DNA from: Acanthochlamys bracteata
Lineage: Eukaryota; Streptophyta; Magnoliopsida; Pandanales; Velloziaceae
Assembly: GCA_019914995.1 (NCBI GenBank)
Contig: CM034143.1
Location: 64,501 to 128,500, forward strand
Direction: 5' to 3'
Length of the DNA: 64,000 nucleotides
Positions 35,506 through 47,566 of this stretch are shown piece by piece (position 1 is the stretch's first letter; the number at the start of each line of letters is the position of its first letter). The notes under the pieces are model-generated. The model was given only the letters and a program-made list of their open reading frames with translations. It made no database searches and was not told the origin of the DNA. A program made the position numbers and the translations under genes.

Positions 35506-36261
35506 TTGTCCCTTGTATACTACTATGTATTCATGCTGCTGCAGAGAAACTACCTGTAAATGTACAGCTTTATGTCCTTAATTTGAAATAAAAATTTTCT
35601 CCACCTTGTAGCCACAATTGCTTTGATGCAGAATTCTAGTTAAAGAAGTTTGAATTTGTGCTTCTGTTGTCTTGATTATAATTATACTGAACACAGCAGT
35701 TTCTGATGAACCAAGCTCTCTTGAAGCTCCCAGATAGCACAAAGTAAGACAATGATGTCCAAGTATTTCATCTGTTTTTCGGTAATAATCTTTGCTTTTT
35801 AACAAATATTTGCAACCCAACGTTCAGGTATTGTTGCTTGTAGGTAGTCTGTACCGAGCACTGCAAATGCTTACAAATGTTCGCGAAAAAGTTAACGGCA
35901 CATTCTGCAGATAAAGATGCTCATACTTGCAAGAATGGCAAAGTAGACCTCGTTAGAATGACCAACAAATAGTGCGACTAAACATAAAAAAATAGCTCAC
36001 TAACAGGATAAACATTAGTAGTATCATTTGGTTGAAACAAAACACTAGACTTATATTAGTCAAGGCATTAAGCAGAAGTGTGAAGAGAATTACAATTCAA
36101 ACTCATAATCCCATCACCGACTTTGTGCTACCAAAAACAGAATCCAACTCAAATGTTTCTAAAAATTTGCGCTACAACACCAGTCCAAAAAGTCTGATAT
36201 ATAATCAAAACGCTGTGACAAGCTTTGCTACTTGAAGGAAGAAAGATCTTAAGGAATTGCC
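35506..36261. other. Convergent 3' flanks of CYP71 and RPP2
   Basis: Contains the 3' UTRs of two convergent genes. AATAAA-like signals occur near 35587 for CYP71. Short frames on both strands have no support. Confidence 0.55.
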
Positions 36262-37163
36262 TTAGTCAAATAAGCTAAAGCCCATATCCTGCAATATCAA
36301 ACAAGGATCAGAAATATATCAGCATACAGGAAGGAACTCGTCCAAGAAAATTTAAGACTAATAACAAAAATGCTTACATCATCGGATTCTTCCTTCTCTT
36401 CAACTTTCTCTTCTTTTTTTGTGTCCACCGCAGCAGAGACAGCTGCACCATCAGCTGCACCTCCTGCAGGAGCTGCTGCAGCAACAGCAATGCCACCACC
36501 AGAAGGGACTGAGGCAAACTTCTCTCTTCCAGCAGCAATAAGCTCAGTTATGTCCTTGCCATGGACTTCTGACAGGAGTAACTCAATTCTCTCGTCATCA
36601 GCTTCAGCGCCAACTATTAAGCAAAGGAGGATAACCATACATTCATAAGCACTAAAGCAATTGAAAAGAAAAATAATGTAAACTACGACCACTGACTGAA
36701 CATTAAATCAAAGACAATAAATGTGCAAATTTTTTCCATAATGCCAACAAACTAAACTTCAGTTTAGAATCAGCTCTGCTGTTTCATGATTAATACTAGC
36801 AGAAACTAATTGAGTTGTTAAAAAATTGTCATACGAAAGATGTCAATGGCAAAGCAAACTTCTTGCCTCAGTGAATACAGCACAATAAAACACAATGAAA
36901 CAGGATTCAAAATAAAGTTGCAACATTCTGATTGAACCAATACTGTGGAATGAAATACTAAACAAAACAATAGTCATCATTAGAATGGTACTTGGCATCA
37001 GAGCCTACATGAAGCGGAAAAGTATTAAATCCAGTAGACAGTAAAAAGCAACAACATATAGAGAGACTAGCAAACCTGATCCCAAGATATCCTTCACATC
37101 ATCAGCAGATGGGGAAGTGTTCCCACCCAAGACAGCAAGCAAATAAGCTGCAATGACCTTCAT
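36262..37163 (-). CDS. RPP2: 60S acidic ribosomal protein P2
   Basis: Component of the lateral stalk of the large cytosolic ribosomal subunit, where P1/P2 dimers recruit elongation factors. Three exons (minus): 37163-37076, 36613-36378, 36288-36262; 116 residues. N-terminal dimerisation part [15 protein letters not shown], then the P2-type [14 protein letters not shown] hinge, an acidic/lysine stretch ([15 protein letters not shown]) and the diagnostic end MGFSLFD. The tiny last exon encodes only DMGFSLFD. The promoter lies near 37.8-37.9 kb, implying a roughly 0.6-kb 5' UTR intron, as in many plant ribosomal protein genes. Confidence 0.97.
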
Positions 37164-38113
37164 TCTGCAGAATGGAAGCAAAAACATTGTCACATAGCAT
37201 TCTACAAACCACTAGAAGCGGAAGTCCTCCAGACATGAAACACAAACAAATCCCACAGATTGCACACGTTAAACATTAGTAAACAGCATGATGTAAATAT
37301 CTTGAATCTAACTTCCAAATCAAGTAGAGGCGACACTGAACATTACATATTAAATTTTACCTTTACAAAATAGTAGATCACATTCAACACAGCAATCACA
37401 TAAAATTGGACAATGCACACAAAGACAACATACCTGATAATCATTCCTATAGGCTGTAGCTACTGATAAAGTCTAAACTTGTAACTGAAGCTATTGTATG
37501 CCTATCAACAAAGTGCAACAATTCAGAGGAAAAGCAATAAAGAACAAGCGTTGCCTTTGCACTTGAAAATCTAACGAAATATCTACAAAAATTAATTTCA
37601 CCAAGTTTCACTCCTTTGCCAGATTAAACAAACAACATCCGTTGTTTCTCAATCATCTAAACAAGCGAACATTACATCACATCTTTGTAAAACAAGAAAA
37701 CACACAAATTCACTGAACAAAAATCACATGAAATGCTTCCACTTTGAAGACTATAGCAGAAGAATTAACCAATAGAAGAGATTACGAGTAAAGATTATTA
37801 CTTTGGATCTCTGTTAGAAGAAAAAAAACAACGCTCGAACGAAACGAAAGAAGGCAGGCTCTGGCTGGCGGTGGTCGAGTTCACAGACTAGGGCTTCTAA
37901 CTGTAGCGTAAAAACCGTTTATATACTACTATCATACCCAACATTTGATATTTAATCAAACGGACATTATTAAATAGAGAAAATAATAAACCAATATATT
38001 ACTTATTTTCAAAACGAGCCACGTTCCTATGAATATATAATGTTAAAACCTTTTTGAGGCCCTTATCCACTCTCCCGCCATTGCTTTGCTTTCCATTCTC
38101 CTACCAACCAATA
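37164..38113. promoter_or_regulatory. RPP2 leader/intron and divergent promoter with aldo/keto reductase
   Basis: Left part (to about 37.8 kb) is AT-rich and probably a 5' UTR intron of RPP2. Around 37850-37905 the minus strand reads like a leader exon (pyrimidine-rich, CTAGGGCTTCT at the far end). The remaining roughly 200 bp to the aldo/keto reductase start serve two divergent genes. Confidence 0.45.
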
Positions 38114-40723
38114 ATGATCTCCACCGGAGTTTCGCCGCCGTTTGCTGGACCAGCTAATATTTTTATTTGCCGGTCAAGAAAAGGTCATAATGGGAAATTC
38201 AGATGCTGTGCTTCTACTTTGGCAGCGGCGGAGAAGAGTGGGAGGTTGACGACGGTTGGTGAGTCGTTAGAGATTTGCAGGGTTTTGAATGGAATGTGGC
38301 AGACAAGTGGTGGGTGGGGAAAAATTGATCGAGATGCAGCTGTAGATTCAATGCTTCGACACGCTGATGCCGGACTCACAACGTTCGACATGGCCGACCA
38401 CTGTGAGTCTGTAACTAAGTGATTATTTGGGAAATCTTGAGCTTTCTATTGATTAAATTGAATTTTTAGGTCGAATGATTGGTTTTACATGATCATCTAA
38501 ACAAGTATGCAGTAAAAATGAAAACGTTTTTACGGACATCGATAGCAAAAGAATCTTGATGTACTGCAATCCATTGACACTAACCAGTTTGTAAGTAACA
38601 ATCTGTTAGTCATGCATGTTTAAAAAATCATGAAATGTGATCTATAGGATGACAAATGCTGCAACAAGCTTGATCTAGGTTCTTGAAAAACATTCAATTG
38701 ATTGAATTTTCTCAAGCTATGGTTTCTTGAAGGTTGTTTCGATAAAACCATGTATCCAGAATGGTTGTTCTTTTGTAAAGGTGTATGTGTTGCCTTGGTT
38801 TTGATGAACTATGTAACTGAATAACTTTCTGATTCTTCTAGCAAATATTTAAGTCACAAGAAGCACATTCTCTCTTTCAACGCTTGTTTTTGTGTTCTCA
38901 AGAGGTGGTGGTTTGTCACCCTGCTATGTTCTTAATTTTGAATCACTGTACTTTTCTCGCATTTGATTCACAGATGGACCTGCAGAGGATTTGTATGGTA
39001 TTTTCATCAACAGGATACGCAGAGAACGCCCACCCGAGTTGCAAAATGAGGTCAAGGGGTGAGTGAACAATTATGGCTTTCTGTAGTTGCTCTAGTTGCA
39101 CGTATCATGAGCATGTCTTGTCTTACTCCAGGATTCATTTGCTGCAGTCTTACTAAGTGGGTTCCTCCTCCTGTTAAAATGACCAGCGGCTATGTGAGGG
39201 AAAACATCAACATTTCTAGGAAGAGGATGGATGTTTCTTGCCTTGACATGCTTCAGTTTCATTGGTATTTCTGTCGCTTCACTTCTTATGCAGTTTAAGG
39301 GATAAATATTTAAGAATGTCTTTGTCATTTATGTCACGCCTAAATAGATTCAGATAAATGCTTAGTTCCATGGACACAGAATAAGGTGAGATAGTGTGTG
39401 ATTTTATCACATGAACTCTACTTGCTTTACTCATATGCTATAAGTTTGGTGATACGTAAGATAAATCGGGGTCCTCCATGTTGTGGTTTTAGAAGTGCTG
39501 CTGCCAATAGTGTTGGCTGTATGATTCGGTGTTAACTATTACAGACATTTTACGTAACTATTTTCTTGGTGATGTTTTCATTGGAACAGGTGGGATTACT
39601 CAAATCCAGGGTATCTTGATGCTTTAAAACATCTAGCGGATCTAAAAGGAGAAGGTTGCAATGCTAAAATCTTAAATGTCCAATCTCTTTCTTTTCAGAA
39701 CCATAGCGTCCTGGCGTCATCCTATCACCTCAATAAAAAAATTGCAGGTAAAATCAAGACTTTGGCTTTGACAAATTTTGATACGGAAAGGTTGCATACA
39801 ATCCTGGATAATGGCATCCCAATTGTGAGTAATCAGGTGAGAGGTTTTTTTCATATGTCCTGACATTTATCCTTCTATAGTTTCATCTCTGATACTATTG
39901 TAATAGAGATGCCTAATTCATATGTCAGGTGCAACATTCTGTTGTAGACATGCGACCACAGCAAAGAATGGCTGAATTCTGTGCTCAAACGGGAGTTAAA
40001 CTTATAACGTCTCTATTTCTTTGTCATAGATACACATTCCATTCCACATAGCAATGACATGTTTACTAGTTTTTGCTTCTTGTATGCAGCTATGGAACCT
40101 TAATGGGTGGTCTTCTGTCAGAGAAGTTTCTGGACACCAGCGTCTCCATTCCTTTCGCAGGCCCTCCTCTGAATACACCATCTCTTCAAAAGTACAAGAG
40201 GGTACGCTGCCATCTTTGTGTGCCATGTTTGTGTGTTGTATGCACTTCCTTAGCTTAGGTAATGTTCCTAATCTTTTGTTTAATGCATAGATGGTTGATG
40301 CTTGGGGAGGATGGAGCCTCTTCCAAGTAATGTTACAAACTCTGAAGAAGGTAGCTTCCAAGCACAGTGTCTCTATTCCAACCGTCGCGGTGAGATACAT
40401 ATTGGACCAGGTATGTGACCAGGTTCATGATTTGATTAACTAAAACATTTATTTATAGTCTCTTATCAAACTTTCACTTGATAATAACCGTAAGTATGTT
40501 GCTCTTTCTTCTTTTTTCTTTTCTGGTGAGAGTGCAGCAATCAGTTGCTGGCTCGATGATTGGTGTCAGACTTGGTCTATCCGAGCATATTCAGGATACA
40601 AATGCCATTTTCTCTCTAGCAATGGATGAAGATGACAAGATTGAAATTTTGGAAGTATCAAAAAGAGGAAAAGATCTTTTCAAGGTGATTGGTGATTGTG
40701 GAGATGAGTATCGACGGGTATAA
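38114..40723 (+). CDS. Aldo/keto reductase, probably plastid-targeted
   Basis: NAD(P)H-dependent oxidoreductase of the aldo/keto reductase superfamily; the physiological substrate is unknown. Exons (plus): 38114-38402, 38974-39058, 39148-39264, 39590-39654, 39748-39836, 39929-40008, 40090-40201, 40291-40410, 40538-40723; in frame, 380 residues. The first roughly 45 residues are Ser/Arg-rich without acids, like a chloroplast transit peptide. The tetrad appears in order: Asp and Tyr in TFDMADHYGPAED (Tyr split by intron 1), Lys in LTKWVPPP, His in LQFHWWDY. NADPH-binding loop candidates SVAGSMIGVR lie near the C-terminus. Length and order fit a complete AKR barrel. Confidence 0.92.
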
Positions 40724-41383
40724 TGACTCAGTGCATCAATCGATGCTGCAGCTCCAAATGTAATATAATCACATAAATGTTGTGAATTTCGAGCTCCTCT
40801 TGTCCTAGTAAAATCACAGAAAGCTCCTTTACACCTTTCTTTTCATCAAATGCAGCATCTCATGTGCTGTGAGAATTTGCTACAAGTATTTGATGTTACA
40901 TAGAAAATGTTACAAGCTAACAAAATAAACACAAAGTATATTAAGTTTATTTAATGCCTTTGCTAATATTGAACTTCTGTTCTTACATTGACAGGAATTA
41001 TAAGCCTGATGACAAAATATAAGGCTCCTCGATATTGTTTGTAGGTTGATTCATTTTCTGCGTAAGCTGCTCTGCTTAAATCATCTGCACCATTTGCAAT
41101 TAACAGAATATACCAAGTGTTCAAGTTCGTAGACAGTTGATGTTCCTGCCAAACACCTGTTAACAAAACCAGACTTTTGAAACCAGACATCAAAAGATCA
41201 GGCACCAAGAGATAGCATCACAAACATGAAATTCTTATAAGTACCAAAGTTATAATATGATCGACATCAGAAATATGGCAAGGTCGTAATACATGTCGTC
41301 TGCGTAATTTCATCAACCATTTACAATCACTACTATAATGTTGCTCCCCAGTAATAATAACAAGCAATTTAGTGTAATGATAA
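40724..41383. other. Convergent 3' flanks of the aldo/keto reductase and CCH
   Basis: Contains 3' UTRs of two convergent genes. No additional gene is supported; the minus-strand frame at 40963-41208 has no recognisable features. Confidence 0.55.
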
Positions 41384-42819
41384 TCATGCAGTGGTTCCAG
41401 CCTGAGCTGGAGCAGCTGGGGTTGTCTCTTCCTTCTGAGCAGGAGCAGTAGGGGCAGCCTCCTCCTTTGGAGCAGAAGGGGCTTGGGCAGCCTCTTCCTT
41501 CGCTGCCTCCTTTTCCTCTGGTTCTGCTGCTTCCCAGAATGAAGTCTTCTTTCCTGTCTTGGAAATGGTTTGGAACACATCCTCAGGCTTCACGTTTCCT
41601 TTCACGGTCACCTTCTGTTGATCAATGTCCACGTCGAATGATTCCACGCCTAACAACATAAACAACACAAGATAGAACACATATCTGAGAAACCCTTTAA
41701 CTTACATCTGAAAGCATAAAGGTATTCACAAGCAATACAGACCAAGCGAAGTGGAGAGTAAAACCCAAACTAAACTATATAACATGCTATCTAAAGGTTA
41801 CTTTAAGCTTCTTCAGAATGGCGCATCATTTGTTGTAGAAAAACTTCCGCCAAACGTATGCAGAAATTAAAGCAAAGATGGACAGCAGAAGTACAAACCT
41901 TCCATCTTAGTTAGGACCCTCTTCACAGCCCCAACGCAGCCTTGGCAGGACATACCAACCTTGAGGACAACAGTCTGAAAGAAGGACCACAAGAAGTTCA
42001 TGTTATAAACAAACATGAATCAAACTTCCCCACAAAATTCACAATGTGTGAGAAAATCAGCTGAAAGTACATATGATCCAGTGTCTATCAAAGATAGAAG
42101 CATTTACATAAAGGCATCTCATCTAGAATCAAGCACCCTTCTGATTAAAAATATAAAAATCTAGAAGCTAAAACAAAGAGTAGAACCACTAGCAACTCCA
42201 ACTAACTGTAAGTAGGAAAACAATTTGGAATTACTCCAGCATCATCTTGTTTTGGTAGTATCACTCTACACATTATGCACACGAGCACTTTGAATTTGGA
42301 CCTGCAAACCCATCTACGCTTAATCCTAGTGGCAAGTATACAAAGCCAAACTGTTTCCTTTGAGAATTATCTAGGAAAATCCCTTGCATTGCTGGCACAA
42401 TAGTACAAACATCTTCAGCCTCAGCGATATGTTCATCAATCAACCTCTTTCAAGAACAAACTTTCTGCAACATGGACCAGAACGTAAAAGTTTGCATGTA
42501 AACTTTCACCAAAATCTCAGATACAACCCAGCTGCCTAATCAGTCAATATGCCCTTTGCTATGCAATCATCAATATTTGCTACTCTTAACAAATCAAACC
42601 TTGATTACCTAAAAACAAAAAACAAAAAATTTCCTCGGAGAATTATCCGTTTTCTGTTTAATTGGTCTAAACTCTCCATTATAATAAATTTTCCAGAAAC
42701 CAAAATGATTTCAGACATACGCAATAACATCCACATATATCTACCAATTATCGCGAGAAGAACTTAAAATCAACAACACCGATCAATCAATTTTAGACTA
42801 GATGAATTACCTCCGCCAT
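41384..42819 (-). CDS. CCH: Copper chaperone CCH (ATX1-like with plant C-terminal extension)
   Basis: Cytosolic copper carrier that delivers Cu(I) to P-type ATPases. Three exons (minus): 42819-42811 (only MAE), 41974-41899, 41649-41384; 116 residues. The metal-binding loop MSCQGC lies in [14 protein letters not shown] (residues 10-23), followed by the ferredoxin-like [17 protein letters not shown] and the conserved Lys patch KTGKKTSFW. Residues about 70-116 form an Ala/Glu/Pro/Lys-rich tail with repeats of the type [13 protein letters not shown], the extension that separates plant CCH from plain ATX1. The nine-base first coding exon is easily missed by gene finders. Confidence 0.95.
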
Positions 42820-43317
42820 CGTTGTTTGATAGAAAGAAGAACCAACAAATTTCTTTGATTGAATGAATGAGATAAAAAATATTTGAACTTTGCGCCGGAA
42901 ATGGGAAGGTAGACTTTGTGGGGGAAGATTTTTTTATATGAAACAAATAAATAGAGAGTGGGACCCAGATAAGCTATTAGCATGCGCCATCGCGTTTCAT
43001 CTACGCAATAATAAATAAATTATTAAATTTACGCAAAAGGATAGTATTTTAATATATATGAATATAGAGGTGCTATACTGCAAATGAAATATTAGAATGA
43101 GTACCACACAAACTTTTCCTTACTAGAATTAGTTTAGCAAATCAAGGTCCCGGTTGTACTGCAGCTTAACTAAATGAAGGCATTGATTGTAGTACTACTC
43201 TCCACTAAGTACAACTTTTTATGTAAGAACTTCTGGATCAAACTGGGCTTGTCAAAATCTTTACTTTCCATCTCAGGCCCAGCAATAATGTGCAACAGAT
43301 AATTGATAATAATAAGG

Positions 43318-43560
43318 ACATGTTTGAAAAAAAAAATTTCTCTAATTTTTTATTTTGTATTTTTTGATAAAATTTTTAAAATATTTTACAGAATTTAAAA
43401 AAAAATTTTATAGTACAGAAAATTCCACATTACGAAATTTTTTTATTAATTATTTTTATTAGTTTTTTAAATAAAAAGAGTATGGTTTATTTTTCAAAAT
43501 ATATTTTTTTAAAATTTTTATTTTCAATAAACACTTTCAAATATCCACAAACGCATTAAC
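43318..43560. mobile_element. Possible AT-rich MITE-like element
   Basis: Very AT-rich stretch with runs of A and T that can fold back. It begins GGACATGTTTGAAA and ends TTTCAAATATCC, which pair imperfectly as terminal inverted repeats. No clear target duplication was found. Confidence 0.25.
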
Positions 43561-43989
43561 CAAAAGAACGGGTTGGCAAATCATACATTAAGCATGCTGC
43601 TTTAAATAAAGTTTAAAACTTCAACAAATTAAAGTCTCTACTATAGTGTCTACAAAACTTGCATCATTTATGCTAAAGAGAGTTACATTAATTACGATAA
43701 CATGATAGTTGAGCATGGGGAGAAGCTTTCCAATCAATAAAAAACTTTGTTACGGGGAGAACGATCCACTTGAAGCAACACACAAGCTTTAAGTAGACGC
43801 CATCTTAGATTAAATAAATGCCAACATCTATTCTCTACTGTTGCATATGGATGGAAAATGTACGCATGGAATAGTTCTAACCCCTTCTCTTTGGATCTTC
43901 TATGGCCATTATCCCAACTGCATGAAATGAAAACAAAATTGATATGCTTTAGAAATCACTGAAGAACAATTCATCTTTAGTATCTGTCT

Positions 43990-44193
43990 CTAAAAAAGAT
44001 GAAAGTAACCTTGGGAGCACAAGTTACAAACATCGTCACCAGTCTGCTGGAGCTGATGCCTGCAAGTAGGTCCTGCAAATGAAGAGATTAATTCAGGTAT
44101 TGATGTAACTTGAATTGCTAACGCTAAGGTTAAACTAAGAGCTAACAAATTACTAAGTTTTACTGATAACATGCATGCCCTTCTTCGGTTCAT
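43990..44193 (-). CDS. Doubtful 67-residue ORF with hydrophobic N-terminus
   Basis: ATG at 44193 opens a frame whose residues about 8-30 are hydrophobic (LSVKLSNLLALSLTLALAIQ), signal-peptide-like, followed by a short tail with Cys residues including CNLC. A TTTGCAG acceptor-like site lies inside, so the right half might instead be an exon of a longer minus-strand transcript. Not recognised; could be chance. Confidence 0.2.
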   Translation of the reverse strand: MNRRRACMLSVKLSNLLALSLTLALAIQVTSIPELISSFAGPTCRHQLQQTGDDVCNLCSQGYFHLF

Positions 44194-44371
44194 GCCTTTT
44201 TTATTTATAATAGAAGAGTTATAATCCTACTAAAATTCTTCTCCTAGAGTTACAATTGAAACATTACGATCTGCTAAATACTAAAGACTCCTAAATAGTT
44301 CAAACTTTAAATGGCATATCCAAGCTTGCGCCTAGCAGGTTTTGGCGTCAAGGTGCTTTTTCAAAAAGTAC

Positions 44372-44465
44372 CCAGGCGCCCTTGGACGGCATCCGGCACC
44401 CTTGTCCTGCATCCAGGCGCCCTTATTCTGCATCCCCTTGTTGCACCTCATCCTGGTGCCCTTGG
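44372..44465. repeat. GC-rich ~20-bp minisatellite
   Basis: The core CCaGGCgCCCTT recurs at 44372, 44393, 44413 and 44452, with spacings 21, 20 and 39 (two periods). Some units end GCAT. Composition is far richer in G+C than the AT-rich flanks. Confidence 0.7.
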
Positions 44466-44938
44466 TTGTAAAAGCTTGTGCATCTTTATGGCTGGTATCC
44501 TGGACAGGTCTGACAGCTCATCGCCGCCAGCCGGCTCCGGCGAGATCGACGTTGGCCCTCTTCCTCTGGTTTGGCAGCATTGCATCTCTGGTTCCTGGCC
44601 CATGCTCACTGTTTGCATCAGGTATCCACATTGACAATGAGCTGACTTGTGCATACTATACCATCACAGTGATATGCATGCTAGCTTGGATTCGGTACAA
44701 CATGATAACCTATTGAAAAAGGTATTCAGGTATTCCACAGTCACAAGTTGTTATTGCTTCGAAGGCATCCAAGGATTCTTTATACATACCTCCGACGAGC
44801 TGTACGTGAAACGTGCTTGGTGCTAGAGGAGCTAGCATGAAAGTTGCACGACATGACATATCCTGGCGATTTCAGGAGGAACAACAGTTAATAATCAGAT
44901 AAGGCTATGAATGCCTGAGTAATAATCAGACGAGCAAT

Positions 44939-45028
44939 CTAAAACATTTTCCAGATCAAGGATTTTCTCAACGAAAAATCGAACGCCTCTACCACTGTCC
45001 CTCCTCCTACTTCGATCTCCTTTACCAT
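44939..45028 (-). CDS. Doubtful 29-residue ORF, possible first exon
   Basis: An ATG at 45028 follows a leader-like pyrimidine/purine stretch and opens MVKEIEVGGG...LIWKMF. Codon composition is plausible, but no continuation could be established by splicing. Possibly the first exon of an unrecognised transcript running leftwards, divergent from the F-box gene. Confidence 0.15.
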   Translation of the reverse strand: MVKEIEVGGGTVVEAFDFSLRKSLIWKMF

Positions 45029-45752
45029 TATTTCAAATCAATTCACAATCAAAAGAATTTACAAATCAATTCAATTTTAAAGCAGAGATTTAACAGAGGA
45101 GTTCCGTTTCCAACTTCCTAGAGGTGAGGGAGGAGGAGGAGGAGAGCTAATTAACGGGTCAGGTATTAATAATATTTATATTAACCCGACCCGTTGTAAT
45201 AATGGGCCGTTCTCTAGTAGGCATAAAGCCCACTTGGAATGTGTAGATATCGTCGTTGTTGGACAAATAAAATTTGATAAAATAGAGATTCGATCGGGTG
45301 CGGAGTTGTCAAACGTCGTCAACCGCCGGTTACCGGCGTGTTCGGGTAGTTGTTTCTTCTTCTTCTTCTTCTTCTTAAGTGGCTGGGTCAGATGGATCGC
45401 GGTCGATGTTTATTGTTTCTATGAATGAAAAGGTTGAGCTTTTTATTAACTGATTGTTCTTGATCAATTCTTCAGATTTGAATCTGTTGTTGGTGATTTA
45501 TTCTTAAAATAAGGTTTCTGTGTTTTCTTTAGGGACTTATTTACGGAATGCTTGGTTCTTGCAGGAAAAATAGATTAATTGCTTTCAGTATTTATGGGCA
45601 TTTTCGGTTCCTTCTTCCTCGAAGAGTTTCTTTTTAGATGTGTTCTCGTTAAAAAAATTTCTAGTGGATGAGATGGTGACAGATCTGGAGAATTAACGAG
45701 CTTTATCTATTTTCAAGATTCGATTTTTTGGAATGATCAGCTATAGTTTGTA

Positions 45753-47012
45753 ATGGAGCACCTTCCAGTAGAGGTTGTGGGCAACATTCTTTCGCACGTC
45801 GGAGCTGCACGTGAAATTGTGATAGCTTCTGCCACTTGTAGGAAATGGAGGAAAGCTTTCAGAAAGCACTTGCGTAGCATTTCATTCAATTCTAATGATT
45901 GGCCTTCGTATCATGATCTCACCACCAATCAGCTTGAGATTATAATCACACAAACCGTCTTGCAAACATCGGGCTTGCAGTGTTTGTCAATTCACATGGA
46001 TGACATTCACGAGTTTTCTACAGCGCCTGTAATTGCTTGGCTTCTGTATACTAGAGAAACTCTACGAAGTCTTTCTTGCAATGTCCGCACTTCGCCTAAT
46101 TTGAACATACTGGAGAAATGTGGGCGGCATAGGCTTGAGATGCTAGCATTGGATCACAATTCTATTACTGGTTTGGAGCCGAGCTATCAAAGGTTCCCAC
46201 GATTGAAAGTTCTTTCTTTGTGTCATGCTAATGTCTCAGCACTGGATCTGAGCTTGTTGCTTGCTGCTTGCCCAAAATTGGAGGAACTGACACTCTACAG
46301 CTTGGAAATTGCATGGTCAGATGCTCAGTCAACTGTTGAACTCTGCAGTTCAACTTTGAAGAAGTTGTACATCAAATCACTAGGTGTTGATAAGATCATC
46401 TTGGAAGCGGATAAGATTAAAAGCCTCCACCTCAATGCCCTCAACCTCGATCTTTTTGAGCTTATTGGAAAGGGTACCTTGAAGTATCTAAAGATTGACG
46501 ATGTAAGTGTTACTCATCTTGATATTGGCGAGTCAACAGATCAGTTGGAAGTTGTGGATGTAAGTAACTTTACGATCATGTGGCCAAAGTTTTACCAGAT
46601 GATATCAAGATCAGCCAGTCTGCGAAAATTGCGTCTTTGGGGCGTGGCGTTTGATGATGAGGATGAAACAGTGGATCTAGAAGCCATTGCTTCTGCTTTC
46701 CCACATCTACGCCACCTTTCCTTGTTTTGTGATCTAAAGGATGGACTGCTCCAGTATGGCTTGAGTGGCCCATTGCCATTGCAGGATGTGTCACTATTGG
46801 AGTTGGGATGGGTGGTAATCAGCGAGCAGTTTGGTCCTTGGGTAGTTGGGATGATCGAAAGGTGCCCAAACCTTAAGAAGCTGGAGATTCATGGTGCTCT
46901 ATCGGAGATCAAAACCCGTGAAGAACGTCAAACATTGGCCAACTTCACTGCGTTTATGGTCCATGTGATGAGGAAGTATGTGCACGTCGATGTTAGGTTT
47001 GAATACGAATGA
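45753..47012 (+). CDS. F-box/LRR-repeat protein (At1g67190-like)
   Basis: Predicted substrate-recognition subunit of an SCF ubiquitin ligase. Single exon, 419 residues. The F-box is at the extreme N-terminus (MEHLPVEVVGNILSHV...TCRKWRKAF, about 1-35), binding SKP1. The rest is a series of irregular leucine-rich repeats (for example RLEMLALDHNSI, RLKVLSLCHANVSALDL, KLEELTLYSLEI, LRHLSLFCDL, NLKKLEIHGAL). The overall layout fits the small family around Arabidopsis At1g67190. The long pyrimidine-rich leader (about 45.25-45.75 kb) includes (TTC)n and possible upstream ATGs, which may limit translation. The degradation target is unknown. Confidence 0.92.
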   Translation: MEHLPVEVVGNILSHVGAAREIVIASATCRKWRKAFRKHLRSISFNSNDWPSYHDLTTNQLEIIITQTVLQTSGLQCLSIHMDDIHEFSTAPVIAWLLYTRETLRSLSCNVRTSPNLNILEKCGRHRLEMLALDHNSITGLEPSYQRFPRLKVLSLCHANVSALDLSLLLAACPKLEELTLYSLEIAWSDAQSTVELCSSTLKKLYIKSLGVDKIILEADKIKSLHLNALNLDLFELIGKGTLKYLKIDDVSVTHLDIGESTDQLEVVDVSNFTIMWPKFYQMISRSASLRKLRLWGVAFDDEDETVDLEAIASAFPHLRHLSLFCDLKDGLLQYGLSGPLPLQDVSLLELGWVVISEQFGPWVVGMIERCPNLKKLEIHGALSEIKTREERQTLANFTAFMVHVMRKYVHVDVRFEYE

Positions 47013-47566
47013 TAATATTGGAAGTGCAAGCATGAAGAAGATGTAATCTTCTAGTTCTATAACTACACATCAAATGTTATAACGACAATGAGAGTCTGTC
47101 AAGGTATTCTACTCTTTGTTGTCCTGTATCCTCTGCAATTTTTGGTCCTTATAAGGGATTATAAGATTATGTAATTTTATTCTTTTTGGCTATAGACAAC
47201 ACTTTCTGGTATCTACATGTTTGCTACCGATTTAGTCAGCTCAGGTTTCAATATTTGCTTTCATATATACTCGTGTTCATTACATGTACAAGTTTCCCAT
47301 AACTGTGTAAGGTTATTTCTCTATGAGGTTTTGTCAGTGATTCAGGCATACTCGTAGTATTGATCGGTTACTCTTCATGCTCCAGGCCTCAATTTTTACA
47401 TGTTTTCTCTGTGTTCCAGCATTTAGAGGAACAAATTTTGGCCAGAAGATTTCACTGAAAAATTTTGCTACTGTCAAATTTATTTCAGTTTCAAACAACA
47501 CATCTTCGGAAAAAAAAATGTAGAAAGGAAGAATCAAAGAAAACAAGGGCAATAACTTTTCGGGGC
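47013..47566. other. Convergent 3' flanks of F-box and GDSL genes
   Basis: 3' UTR material of two convergent genes; T-rich, with no supported frame. Confidence 0.55.

Larger units (their letters stand above)
42820..45752. other. 2.9-kb intergenic region with repeats and doubtful ORFs
   Basis: Lies between CCH and the F-box gene. It contains an AT-rich foldback-like stretch (about 43318-43560), two doubtful minus-strand frames (43990-44193 and 44939-45028), a GC-rich 20-bp minisatellite (44372-44465), TGGGCC-type motifs near 45200, and the F-box gene leader with (TTC)n at about 45350-45375. No confident gene. Confidence 0.5.

Noticed and set aside
35578-35820. 80-codon minus-strand frame after CYP71
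   Set aside because: Lies in convergent 3' UTR sequence with no supporting motif.
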